From: Roseovarius sp.
GTDB taxonomy: Bacteria > Pseudomonadota > Alphaproteobacteria > Rhodobacterales > Rhodobacteraceae
Length of the DNA stretch: 42,380 nucleotides
Direction of reading: 5' to 3'
Assembly (NCBI RefSeq): GCF_018066915.1
Contig: NZ_JAGPVV010000049.1
Coordinates: forward strand, 1-42,380
The notes beneath the pieces are model-generated. The model did not search any database, was not told the DNA's origin, and saw only the letters and a list, made by a program, of their open reading frames with translations. This document shows, one piece after another, positions 26,622 to 33,804 of this stretch (position 1 is its first letter; every line of letters starts with the position of its first letter). The position numbers and the translations under genes are program-made.

Positions 26622-27044
26622 TCAATCGTCGCGATGCACCTTTTCGCGCCGCTCGTGGCGCTCCTGCGCCTCCAGCGTCATGGTGGCGATGGGCCGCGCG
26701 TCCAGCCGCTTGAGGCTGATGGGCTCGCCCGTCATTTCGCAATAGCCAAACTCGCCATCCTCGATCCGCCGCAAGGCAGCGTCGATCTTTCCCACCAGCT
26801 TGCGCTGACGGTCGCGCGTGCGCAGCTCCAGCGCGCGGTCGGTCTCTTCGCTGGCCCGGTCGGCCACGTCGGGAATGGCCCGCGTGCCATCCTGCAATCC
26901 TTCAATCGTCTCCCGGCTGCCCTCCAGCAACTCCAACCGCCAGGCAATCAGCTTGCGCCGGAAATACTCCAGCTGCCGCTCGTTCATGAACGGCTCATCC
27001 TCGGCGGGTTGGTAGTCTTCGGGCAGAAACACTTCCGCTTTCAT
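26622..27044 (-). CDS. dksA: RNA polymerase-binding protein DksA (zinc-cysteine-poor variant)
   Basis: DksA enters the RNA polymerase secondary channel and, with ppGpp, resets transcription in starvation. With the start at 27044 it has 140 residues, the length I expect for this family in Rhodobacteraceae. The coiled-coil tip Asp59-x-x-Asp62-x-Ala64 (PDVADRA) is present. The zinc-finger positions read Cys102, Thr105, Thr123 and Ala126 with exact C-x2-T-x17-T-x2-A spacing, so three of four zinc ligands are missing; zinc-independent DksA variants are known in other bacteria. Another start, ATG 27077 with GAGGAG 6 bases upstream, would add 11 residues; GAGGGG also precedes 27044 by 6 bases, so the choice is open. 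Confidence 0.92.
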   Translation of the reverse strand: MKAEVFLPEDYQPAEDEPFMNERQLEYFRRKLIAWRLELLEGSRETIEGLQDGTRAIPDVADRASEETDRALELRTRDRQRKLVGKIDAALRRIEDGEFGYCEMTGEPISLKRLDARPIATMTLEAQERHERREKVHRDD

Positions 27045-27235
27045 CTCGATCCCCTCATCAAGGCCAGTGTCTGGCATAATGAACTCCTCAGACAGTCGGC
27101 GCCCCATGCGCGGTCATCTACACGCCACATTCAGGATTGTCACTAGCCAATCACGCGGCATTGATGTGAATTGTCGAACGGTCTAGGTTGCCCGCGAACA
27201 CAGCGCCGCTGACCCCTGACAGGATTGAAAAACCG

Positions 27236-28075
27236 ATGAAATTCCAAGGCACCGAGGCCTATGTCGCCACCGAAGACCTGACCGTCGCGGTCAATGCCGC
27301 CGTGACGTTGGAACGCCCCCTTCTGGTCAAGGGCGAACCGGGCACAGGCAAGACCGAACTGGCCCGGCAGGTGGCGGGCGCGCTTGGGTTGCGGCTCATC
27401 GAATGGAATATCAAGTCCACCACCAAGGCGCAACAAGGCCTCTATGAATACGATGCCGTCAGCCGCCTGCGCGACAGCCAGTTGGGCGAGGCACGGGTGC
27501 ATGACGTGGGCAATTACATCAAACGCGGCAAGCTCTGGGAGGCGTTCGCGTCCGATGAAAAGGTCGTGCTTCTGATCGACGAGATCGACAAGGCCGACAT
27601 CGAGTTTCCCAATGACCTGCTTCAGGAACTCGACCGCATGGAATTCCACGTCTACGAGACCGGCGAGACCATCCGTGCCCGCCACCGTCCCGTCATCATC
27701 ATCACCTCGAACAATGAAAAGGAACTGCCCGACGCCTTTCTGCGCCGCTGTTTCTTTCACTATATCCGCTTTCCCGATCCCGAAACCCTGCGGCGCATCG
27801 TCGAAGTGCATCATCCCGGCATCAAGGACGCGCTCCTGTCGACCGCCCTCACCCAGTTTTTCGAGATCCGCGAGCAACCGGGGCTCAAGAAAAAGCCCTC
27901 CACCTCCGAGGTGCTGGACTGGCTCAAACTGATCCTCGCCGAGGATCTGACACCCGAGGATCTGCGCCGCGACGGGGCCGATGCTCTGCCGAAACTGCAC
28001 GGCGCTTTGCTCAAGAACGAACAGGATGTGCATCTCTTTGAGCGTCTGGCCTTCATGGCCCGCCGTCAGAGATAA
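27236..28075 (+). CDS. MoxR family AAA+ ATPase
   Basis: The 279-residue MoxR-type ATPase has Walker A GEPGTGKT at 33-40 and Walker B LLIDEIDKAD near 112-121. Sensor 1 is in VIIITSNNEKELPDAFLRRC, which also carries the arginine-finger region. MoxR proteins work as chaperone-like machines with VWA-domain partners to insert cofactors or remodel complexes. A CoxE-like VWA gene lies 1.8 kb downstream on the same strand. ATG 27236 starts at the conserved MKFQGTEAYVAT; the upstream TTG at 27188 is not needed. Confidence 0.94.
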   Translation: MKFQGTEAYVATEDLTVAVNAAVTLERPLLVKGEPGTGKTELARQVAGALGLRLIEWNIKSTTKAQQGLYEYDAVSRLRDSQLGEARVHDVGNYIKRGKLWEAFASDEKVVLLIDEIDKADIEFPNDLLQELDRMEFHVYETGETIRARHRPVIIITSNNEKELPDAFLRRCFFHYIRFPDPETLRRIVEVHHPGIKDALLSTALTQFFEIREQPGLKKKPSTSEVLDWLKLILAEDLTPEDLRRDGADALPKLHGALLKNEQDVHLFERLAFMARRQR

Positions 28076-28077
28076 AG

Positions 28078-28105
28078 TTCACAATGGATAAACCACTGTT
28101 ATAAA
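28078..28105 (+). promoter_or_regulatory. Candidate promoter upstream of the DUF2927 lipoprotein gene
   Basis: TTCACA (28078-28083), a 16-base spacer and TATAAA (28100-28105) form the best AT-rich promoter-like pair in the 278-base gap after moxR. It would allow the lipoprotein and VWA genes to be transcribed apart from moxR. Nothing else recognisable was seen between 28106 and 28353. Confidence 0.4.
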
Positions 28106-28353
28106 ACGAAATTCAACCATGGCCTGTGCCCTGTTCCGTGCTAAGATGCAATTGCCACAATTTTGCCGCAAATGCTCCTTACGCGGGACAGGATGAAAAT
28201 GAATTCTACCCCCGACCCGGCAAAGGCCGTGGCAGGGAAACGCTGCGCAGGGCCGATGGGTCTTGCACGCCCCCGGCCCGCCCCCGTCGGCGACTGGACC
28301 CGCGCCACAGCGGCGGCGGGCTCCTTGGTTTCGATTTAGGTTACGGGGGTCTT

Positions 28354-29727
28354 ATGCGTCGTGTCATCCTGCCGATCTGCCTGATGCTGGGGGCCTGTGT
28401 GCCCGGCAATTACAGCTATCACGAACCGGCCAGCCGCGCCGCCATGCCCGAAGAAACCGGCATGCCGCCGATGAAGGCATTTTCCGCGCCCCGCCCCCTG
28501 CCGCCAGCGCGCTCGAACCGCGACATCCAGCGCGACATCCTCGATCTGGGCTTTCAGCTTGAATCAGGTCGGATGCTGCAACAGTTCTCGCGATTCGAGG
28601 GGCCCATTACCCTGCGCGTGACCGGCGAGCCGCCGATCACCCTGATCTCGGACCTCAACCGCCTATTGCACCGCCTGCAAACCGAGGCGGGGATCAACAT
28701 CACCCGCGTCTCCGACGGCCCCGCGAATATCACCATCGAGGCCGTCAGCCGCGACGCCATTCAGCGCAGCCTGCCCAAGGCCGCCTGTTTCGTCGTGCCC
28801 AATATCTCGCGTCTGTCGCAATACCGCGCCGCCCGCAATTCCCGCGCGACGGATTGGAGCCAGCTTCGCCAACGCGAGAAAATCGCCATCTTCGTGCCCA
28901 ATGACACCAGCCCGCAAGAAGTGCGCGATTGCCTGCACGAGGAATTGGCGCAGGCCCTTGGCCCCCTCAACGACCTTTACCGCCTCTCGGACAGCGTGTT
29001 CAACGATGACAACGTGCATGCCGTGCTGACCGGGTTCGACATGCTGGTGCTCAAGGTGTTCTACGCCCCCGAATTGCGCGCGGGCATGTCCCGCCGCGAG
29101 GTGGAAGAGCGTCTGCCCGCCATCCTCTCGCGCCTCAATCCCGCCGGGGATGGGCTTGCGCCCCGCTTTGCCGGCTCGACGCCCCGCGCGTGGATCGACG
29201 CCATCCAAACGGCCCTTGGGCCGGGGGCCCGCCCGATGGAGAGGCGCGCCGCCGCCACGGACGCCGTGCGCATCGCGCAGGCCGTGGGCTGGACCGATCA
29301 TCGCCGCGCCTTCAGCCATTTCGCCCTTGGCCGGATCACCCAGGCCTCTGATCCCGATTTCGCGCAGGATCAATTCGTCCTTGCCGAACGCTTCTACGAG
29401 GCCAACCCCGGCACCGAATTGCACCGCGCCTTTGCTGCCGCCCAACTGGCCGCCTATGCCATCTCGCAGGGGCGCGGCGAGGATGCGCTGATGCTCATCA
29501 GCCCGCATCTGGCCACGGCAGAGCGCGCCGAAAACGCGGCCCTCTTGGCCACGCTGATGATGCTGCGCGCCGAGGCGCTCGATCTCTCGGGTCGCGTGTC
29601 CGAGGCACAGGCCGTCAGGCTGGACAGTCTGGGCTGGGCGCGTTACGGGTATGGCGCGGATTGGGCCGTGCGTGCCAAACTGCGCGAAGTTGGCGCGCTC
29701 AGCCCGCTCAAAGGACCGAACGGGTAA
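28354..29727 (+). CDS. DUF2927 domain-containing lipoprotein
   Basis: A 457-residue exported lipoprotein. The signal peptide MRRVILPICLMLGAC ends in a lipobox (Leu-Gly-Ala-Cys) at Cys15. The first half holds the DUF2927 domain, a metallopeptidase-like region without a clear HExxH: CFVVPNISRLSQYRAA, then CLHEELAQALGPLNDL, where HEE may be a metal-site remnant, and SVFNDDNVHAVLT. The C-terminal part looks helical with TPR-like periodicity (AFAAAQLAAYAISQGRGEDA). It lies between moxR and the VWA gene, with a 3-base gap to the next small gene. ATG 28354 is the only start that gives a signal peptide. Confidence 0.85.
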   Translation: MRRVILPICLMLGACVPGNYSYHEPASRAAMPEETGMPPMKAFSAPRPLPPARSNRDIQRDILDLGFQLESGRMLQQFSRFEGPITLRVTGEPPITLISDLNRLLHRLQTEAGINITRVSDGPANITIEAVSRDAIQRSLPKAACFVVPNISRLSQYRAARNSRATDWSQLRQREKIAIFVPNDTSPQEVRDCLHEELAQALGPLNDLYRLSDSVFNDDNVHAVLTGFDMLVLKVFYAPELRAGMSRREVEERLPAILSRLNPAGDGLAPRFAGSTPRAWIDAIQTALGPGARPMERRAAATDAVRIAQAVGWTDHRRAFSHFALGRITQASDPDFAQDQFVLAERFYEANPGTELHRAFAAAQLAAYAISQGRGEDALMLISPHLATAERAENAALLATLMMLRAEALDLSGRVSEAQAVRLDSLGWARYGYGADWAVRAKLREVGALSPLKGPNG

Positions 29728-29730
29728 GGC

Positions 29731-29898
29731 ATGATCGTAATCATCGGGGCACTACTGGGCGCGCTCACCGGCGCGCTCCTGGCACGGCGGCGCAAGGGCA
29801 AGCTGGCAGATATTCTGCAATACGCCTTTGTTTTCGCGCTTATTTTCGCCCTCCTTGGTCTCTTCGCGACACTGATCATCCACCGCAGCGCGCTCTGA
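29731..29898 (+). CDS. Small two-helix membrane protein (55 residues)
   Basis: This short frame codes for 55 residues with two hydrophobic segments: IVIIGALLGALTGALLA and AFVFALIFALLGLFATLII. They are joined by a basic loop (RRRKGKLADILQ), so both ends probably face the periplasm. It starts 3 bases after the lipoprotein stop and ends 6 bases before the VWA gene, so the three genes are tightly linked and co-translated. Its codon use is like its neighbours. I know no named family; it may anchor or pair with the VWA protein. Confidence 0.7.
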   Translation: MIVIIGALLGALTGALLARRRKGKLADILQYAFVFALIFALLGLFATLIIHRSAL

Positions 29899-29904
29899 TC
29901 CGCG

Positions 29905-31089
29905 ATGTTCCTGCCGTTCTTCGAGAACCTCAGACGCGCGGGCCTGCCGGTCAGTTTGCGCGAATACCTGACCTTTCTCGAGGCGATGGGGCGCGGCCTT
30001 GTCACCTATGACGTCGAGGGGTTCTATTACCTCGCCCGCACCGCCATGGTCAAAGACGAGCGCCATATCGACCGCTTCGATCAGGCCTTTTCCGCCAGCT
30101 TTTCCGGGCTCGAGGCGATCACCGCCCAAGACGTGCTCGACGCCGTCGACCTGCCCGCCGAATGGCTGCAAAAACTCGCCGAAAAACATCTGACGGCGCA
30201 AGAGCGCGCCGAAATCGAGGCCCTTGGTGGCTTCGACAAGCTGATGGAAACCCTGCGCGAGCGCCTCAAGGACCAGCAAGGCCGCCATCAGGGTGGCTCG
30301 AAATGGATTGGCACCGCCGGCACCTCGCCCTTTGGCGCCTATGGCTACAACCCCGAAGGTGTCAGGATTGGCCAAGACCAGAGCCGCCACCGCCGCGCGG
30401 TCAAGGTCTGGGACAAGCGTGAATTCCGCAATCTCGACGACTCGGTCGAACTTGGCACCCGCAACATCAAGGTGGCGCTCAAACGCCTGCGAAAATGGGC
30501 GCGCGACGGGGCGGCCGAAGAACTCGATCTCGACGGCACCATCCGCGCCACCGCCGAACACGGTTATCTCGACGTGCAAACCCGGCCAGAGCGGCGCAAT
30601 GCGGTCAAGGTGCTGCTCTTTCTCGATGTCGGCGGCTCGATGGACCCGCATATCAAGGTGGTGGAAGAGCTGTTCAGCGCCGCCCGCGCCGAATTCAAAC
30701 ATCTCGAATATTACTACTTCCACAACTGCCTGTATGAGGGCGTCTGGCGCGACAATTCCCGCCGTTGGAATGCCCAAACCCCGACGCAGGACGTCTTGCG
30801 CACCTATGGCCCGGATTACAAATGCATCTTCGTGGGCGATGCCAGCATGTCGCCTTATGAAATTGCCTTTCCCGGTGGCGCCAATGAACATTGGAACGCC
30901 GAAGCCGGGCAAGTCTGGCTCTCCCGCGCCCGGAGCCAATGGCCACATCACCTCTGGATCAACCCGGTGCCGCGCGCCGAGTGGGACTATACCCAGTCCA
31001 TCGCCATGATCCGCGAGATTTTCGAGGATCGCATGGTGCCCATGACCCTCGCAGGGCTCGATCAAGGCATGCGCACGCTTCTGCGTTAA
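29905..31089 (+). CDS. VWA domain-containing CoxE-like protein
   Basis: A 394-residue protein of the CoxE-like VWA family, the usual partner of MoxR ATPases. The N-terminal half is family-specific (FFENLRRAGLPVSLREYLTF, VEGFYYLARTAMVKDERH). The VWA part carries a MIDAS-like motif, LFLDVGGSMDPHI, where Gly replaces the usual first Ser of D-x-S-x-S. Also recognisable are ELFSAARAEFKHLEYYYFHNC and FVGDASMSPYE. No signal peptide is present, so it works in the cytoplasm. The last 4 bases overlap the convergent kinase-PqqD gene. Confidence 0.92.
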   Translation: MFLPFFENLRRAGLPVSLREYLTFLEAMGRGLVTYDVEGFYYLARTAMVKDERHIDRFDQAFSASFSGLEAITAQDVLDAVDLPAEWLQKLAEKHLTAQERAEIEALGGFDKLMETLRERLKDQQGRHQGGSKWIGTAGTSPFGAYGYNPEGVRIGQDQSRHRRAVKVWDKREFRNLDDSVELGTRNIKVALKRLRKWARDGAAEELDLDGTIRATAEHGYLDVQTRPERRNAVKVLLFLDVGGSMDPHIKVVEELFSAARAEFKHLEYYYFHNCLYEGVWRDNSRRWNAQTPTQDVLRTYGPDYKCIFVGDASMSPYEIAFPGGANEHWNAEAGQVWLSRARSQWPHHLWINPVPRAEWDYTQSIAMIREIFEDRMVPMTLAGLDQGMRTLLR

Positions 31090-32333
31090 GTCTCGATCGC
31101 AACCAGCCCCCGCGCGCACATCTGCCCCAAGAGGTCCGACAGATCATCGGCAATTGTCTCTTGCGGCGTGCCCAGAAACACCTCCGCCAGCACATCGGCA
31201 ATCTCATGGCCGCGACACGGCTCTTGCAAGAGCGCCCAGACCGCCCCCGCCACCGGGTTGAGGCGAAAGAAATTGCGCCCCGCCATCTGCCAGAGAAACA
31301 CATCCTGCCCAATCTCGCGCGCGCTCACCTCTGCGGCGCGACAAAACACCTGCGCCAGATCAACCGGCACCGCCGGGGCCTCGACCGGCTCAGGCGGCAG
31401 CACCGGACCAATCTGCACGCGGCGCCCCGGCAGCGTCGGCGCGGCACAAAGATCACTCACCAGGCGCACCGCCTCCTCCAGATCACTGTAAACCAGCGTC
31501 GCACAGAAGAGCCGCGCGCCAAGGGCCGCCAGCCGGTCATAATGCGCCTCGGTCTCGCCCGGATCGGCGATGTTCTGGCGGATCATATGCGCCACCGCAT
31601 CCGCCACCCGCATCCGGTGCAGCCGCGCCGGCCCCGACGCCTCGCGCCGCAGCACGATCAATCCGGCCAGAGGCGCCCGCGTGCCCAGACCCGCCTGCCC
31701 GTCAGCGCGCACATAGCCATAGCGCCGGTCTTGGACCGTCAAATGCGCCGCAACATGCGCACGAAACGCGGCCACGACCCCCTCGGGCAAGGGCAGGCGC
31801 AACCGCGGCTGAATCCCAAGTGCCACCCCCTGCCCGTCCGGCAGAACCGGCAGCACATCATCGCAGAAAAGCCGCACACCCGGCTCTGCCGCCAGCCGTG
31901 TGACCAGCGTCGTCTTGCCCGCGCGGAACGGCCCGGTAAAGGCCAGAAGATGCCCGCCCACCTCGACCGCCCCACAATGCAGGCCAATCATCTCGGGGCG
32001 CGCATCGCAATAGCTCTGCACCAGATCGGCCACCACGCCACAGGTCGCCCCGGCCAGCCCCAGATCGGTCAGGGGCGCGTTAGACCACCACGACTGATAG
32101 GCATAGCGCCCCGGCTCTTCTTGCGTCACCCGCGTGACCGGCCCCGCCTCTGAGGGTGTCCCCGAAACCTGCCGGACGCCCCAGCCCGGCATCACCTCTG
32201 CCAATGCCCCGGCCACCGCCTCGGCCCCGCTCAGCACCACTTCCTGTGGCACGGGGTCGAATCGCATGAGGCCCTGCGCCGCGTCCGGTGACGCCCGCAG
32301 ACGGCCTACGATCTGTTTCACCGAGTGCAACAT
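31086..32333 (-). CDS. HPr kinase-like P-loop protein fused to a PqqD-type domain
   Basis: The 415-residue protein has an HPr-kinase-like core at about 110-300: GLHCGAVEVGG, the P-loop GPFRAGKTT at 134-142, and the acidic pair in LFCDDVLPVLP (Asp158-Asp159). The C-terminal 75 residues match a PqqD-type winged helix: DVFLWQMAGRNFFRLNPVAG, ending in LSDLLGQMCARGLV. PqqD domains bind leader peptides for a modifying enzyme, and HPr-kinase homologues in some lasso-peptide clusters phosphorylate the precursor. Just upstream in the same direction are two small Tat-leader proteins (gap 10 bases), so this is likely their modifying or delivery enzyme; that role is inference. The true HPr kinase is much shorter and lacks PqqD. 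Confidence 0.8.
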   Translation of the reverse strand: MLHSVKQIVGRLRASPDAAQGLMRFDPVPQEVVLSGAEAVAGALAEVMPGWGVRQVSGTPSEAGPVTRVTQEEPGRYAYQSWWSNAPLTDLGLAGATCGVVADLVQSYCDARPEMIGLHCGAVEVGGHLLAFTGPFRAGKTTLVTRLAAEPGVRLFCDDVLPVLPDGQGVALGIQPRLRLPLPEGVVAAFRAHVAAHLTVQDRRYGYVRADGQAGLGTRAPLAGLIVLRREASGPARLHRMRVADAVAHMIRQNIADPGETEAHYDRLAALGARLFCATLVYSDLEEAVRLVSDLCAAPTLPGRRVQIGPVLPPEPVEAPAVPVDLAQVFCRAAEVSAREIGQDVFLWQMAGRNFFRLNPVAGAVWALLQEPCRGHEIADVLAEVFLGTPQETIADDLSDLLGQMCARGLVAIET

Positions 32334-32343
32334 GGCGTGTCTC

Positions 32344-32670
32344 TCACTGCAACCGCCCCAGATTGTCCAGCGTGCCGATGATCTGATCGACCACCTGCCC
32401 CGTGGTCACAGGCCGATAGCGGCCCCGGCCCGATGGCCCCGATCCATAAGAGCCCCGGCTAGACCCGCGCTCGTAATAATACCCATTGCGGTAATACCCG
32501 CCGCCCGAGCCGCGCGATCCGCGTGATCCTCGCGATCCACGTCCGCTCGCCTCCGAGGCATGTGCCGCCCCCAGATGCAGCATCACAGGCGCCACATAGG
32601 CCAGCCCGCTCGCCAGCCCCAACCGGGCCAGCATCCGCCGCCGCGTCAGCTTGGTGTCATCTTGTGCCAT
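32344..32670 (-). CDS. Small Tat-leader Gly/Ser/Arg/Tyr-rich protein A (candidate substrate of the kinase-PqqD protein)
   Basis: 108 residues. A Tat-type leader has TRRRMLARLGLASG, a hydrophobic stretch (LAYVAPVMLHLG) and a cleavage site after AHA at 36-38. The mature part is basic and low-complexity: GRGSRGSRGSRGSGGG, then YYRNGYYYERGSSRG, then GSGPSGRG at 77-84. It ends in a normal-looking helix (GQVVDQIIGTLDNLGRLQ). ATG 32670 has AAGGAG 6 bases upstream; the other ATG at 32676 touches that site. It sits 10 bases before the kinase-PqqD gene and has a paralogue upstream sharing the leader. I know no family for it; the leader is confident, the mature function unknown. Confidence 0.75.
   Translation of the reverse strand: MAQDDTKLTRRRMLARLGLASGLAYVAPVMLHLGAAHASEASGRGSRGSRGSRGSGGGYYRNGYYYERGSSRGSYGSGPSGRGRYRPVTTGQVVDQIIGTLDNLGRLQ
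32555..32650 (-). repeat. Duplicated Tat-leader DNA, copy A
   Basis: This 96-base segment coding for most of the leader of protein A matches 33035-33130 with 8 mismatches (about 92% identity, counted by eye) and no gaps. The two copies are exactly 480 bases apart. The downstream coding parts are unrelated except for one short motif. Confidence 0.85.
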
Positions 32671-32862
32671 ATCCATCTCCTTCACTTGTCTTGCCAGCAG
32701 GGCACGAGCGCCCCCAGGCGTGTTCTGCCGTAAAACCTAGGCCTCCCGCCCGCAAAATCCCGATTGGCGCTCTCTTGCGCGGGCTTTTGCCGATCTGGCC
32801 TCAGGGCATGAAAGGCGCACATTCGGGATCACAGCGCCCCGCGCCATGATCCCGCGCCGGTC

Positions 32863-33153
32863 TCAGCGCCCCGAAGGTCCGGAACTGTTGCTCGACCCGC
32901 GTCCCGAAGGACCGGACCCGCGCCCATTGCCAGCCCCGCCACCAGAGCCGCCGGGGCCCGACCCGCCGCCGCCCGAGGCACCGCCGCCCGAACCGCCGCC
33001 GCCATCGCCGCCGCCACCGTCACCACCCGCACCCGAGGCATGCGCCGCCCCCAGATGCATCATCACCGGAGCCACATAGGCCAGCCCGCTTGCCAGCCCG
33101 AACCGGGCCAGCAACCGTCGCCGCGTCAGCGGTGTGTCATTGTCCTGTGTCAT
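32863..33153 (-). CDS. Small Tat-leader Gly-rich protein B (paralogue of protein A)
   Basis: 96 residues. The leader (TRRRLLARFGLASG, LAYVAPVMMHLG, cleavage after AHA at 37-39) is nearly identical to that of protein A. The mature part is almost pure Gly with Ser, Asp and Ala (GAGGDGGGGDGGGGSGGG), then NGRGSGPSGRGSSNSSGPSGR-type sequence at the C terminus, where SGPSGR occurs twice. ATG 33153 has GAGGAG 6 bases upstream. It is the first gene of the B-A-kinase cluster; 192 bases separate it from A, enough for a separate promoter. Function unknown; an exported, possibly modified glycine-rich protein. Confidence 0.72.
   Translation of the reverse strand: MTQDNDTPLTRRRLLARFGLASGLAYVAPVMMHLGAAHASGAGGDGGGGDGGGGSGGGASGGGGSGPGGSGGGAGNGRGSGPSGRGSSNSSGPSGR
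33035..33130 (-). repeat. Duplicated Tat-leader DNA, copy B
   Basis: Partner of 32555-32650; see there for the comparison. It codes for most of the leader of protein B, from the Tat motif to the AHA cleavage site. Confidence 0.85.
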
Positions 33154-33258
33154 GGTTTTCTCCTCTCGTGATCCACGCCCCACCCAAGGGACGGACAAGA
33201 GAGAAACGCCGCAGCGCGGGGATTATTCCCCACACCCGGCAAAAATTTCAGCCCGCAA

Positions 33259-33804
33259 TCAGGCCGCGCCCAGCGCCTTGGCCAATCGCGGCAGCTTTGC
33301 CTTTTTCAAGAGTGCTCGCATCTCCCACGTGCCCGTGGACAGCGCCCGCGCCTTTTCCAGCACGCCCTCGGCCACCCCGGCCACCAGCCCCGGTTGTGCC
33401 TGCCAGATGCCATGCAGGAACCCATCCGGATCGGCCCGCCACAGCCCTTCTTCGGCCAGCGTGTGACGCGGGAAATCGCGGGCGTTCAGTGTGAGGATAC
33501 CATCGGCAGACCCGGCAATCGCTGCCGCCAGCACGTGCCGATCCGCCGGATCAGGCAGCCACAACCGCGCCTCCAACGACGGTGGATAGCTCACACGCGC
33601 CCGCGGCCAGCGCGCGTTCATCAGCGCCGCCTCGCCCGCCGCCTGCGCCTCGGCCCCCGGTCCCAGCTTGACCACCGCGCGCAGCCATTCAGCCAGAATC
33701 CGCTCCGACCAGAGCGGCTCGAATGCGCCCTCTGCCGCGACCCCCAGAATCATCTCCCGCATCACCGTGGGATAGATCACGCAGGTATCCAGCAGCACCT
33801 TCAT
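33259..33804 (-). CDS. PIN domain-containing protein
   Basis: The 181-residue protein has a PIN nuclease fold with conserved acidic residues: Asp8 in VLLDTCVIYP, a Glu in ERILAEWLRAV, and Asp residues in LPDPADRHVLAAAIAG and TLNARDFPRHTL. These bind metal for RNA cleavage in VapC-like nucleases. No small antitoxin gene is next to it. Instead its ATG overlaps the rlmI stop by 4 bases (ATGA), so it is translated after the rRNA methyltransferase. Similar stand-alone PIN proteins exist in Rhodobacter, so a housekeeping RNA role may be more likely than a toxin. Confidence 0.87.
   Translation of the reverse strand: MKVLLDTCVIYPTVMREMILGVAAEGAFEPLWSERILAEWLRAVVKLGPGAEAQAAGEAALMNARWPRARVSYPPSLEARLWLPDPADRHVLAAAIAGSADGILTLNARDFPRHTLAEEGLWRADPDGFLHGIWQAQPGLVAGVAEGVLEKARALSTGTWEMRALLKKAKLPRLAKALGAA

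Noticed and set aside
31086-32333. Genuine HPr kinase/phosphorylase of the PTS system
   Set aside because: No hpr, ptsI or two-component genes are nearby, the sequence outside the P-loop differs, and the C terminus is a PqqD-type domain.
32671-32862. Possible terminator or small RNA between the two Tat-leader genes
   Set aside because: A GCCCGC/GCGGGC arm pair followed by TTTT is visible on the plus strand, but the loop is long, no plus-strand gene ends there, and nothing supports an RNA gene.
33259-33804. VapC toxin of a toxin-antitoxin pair
   Set aside because: No small antitoxin gene is adjacent; the gene is coupled to rlmI instead.
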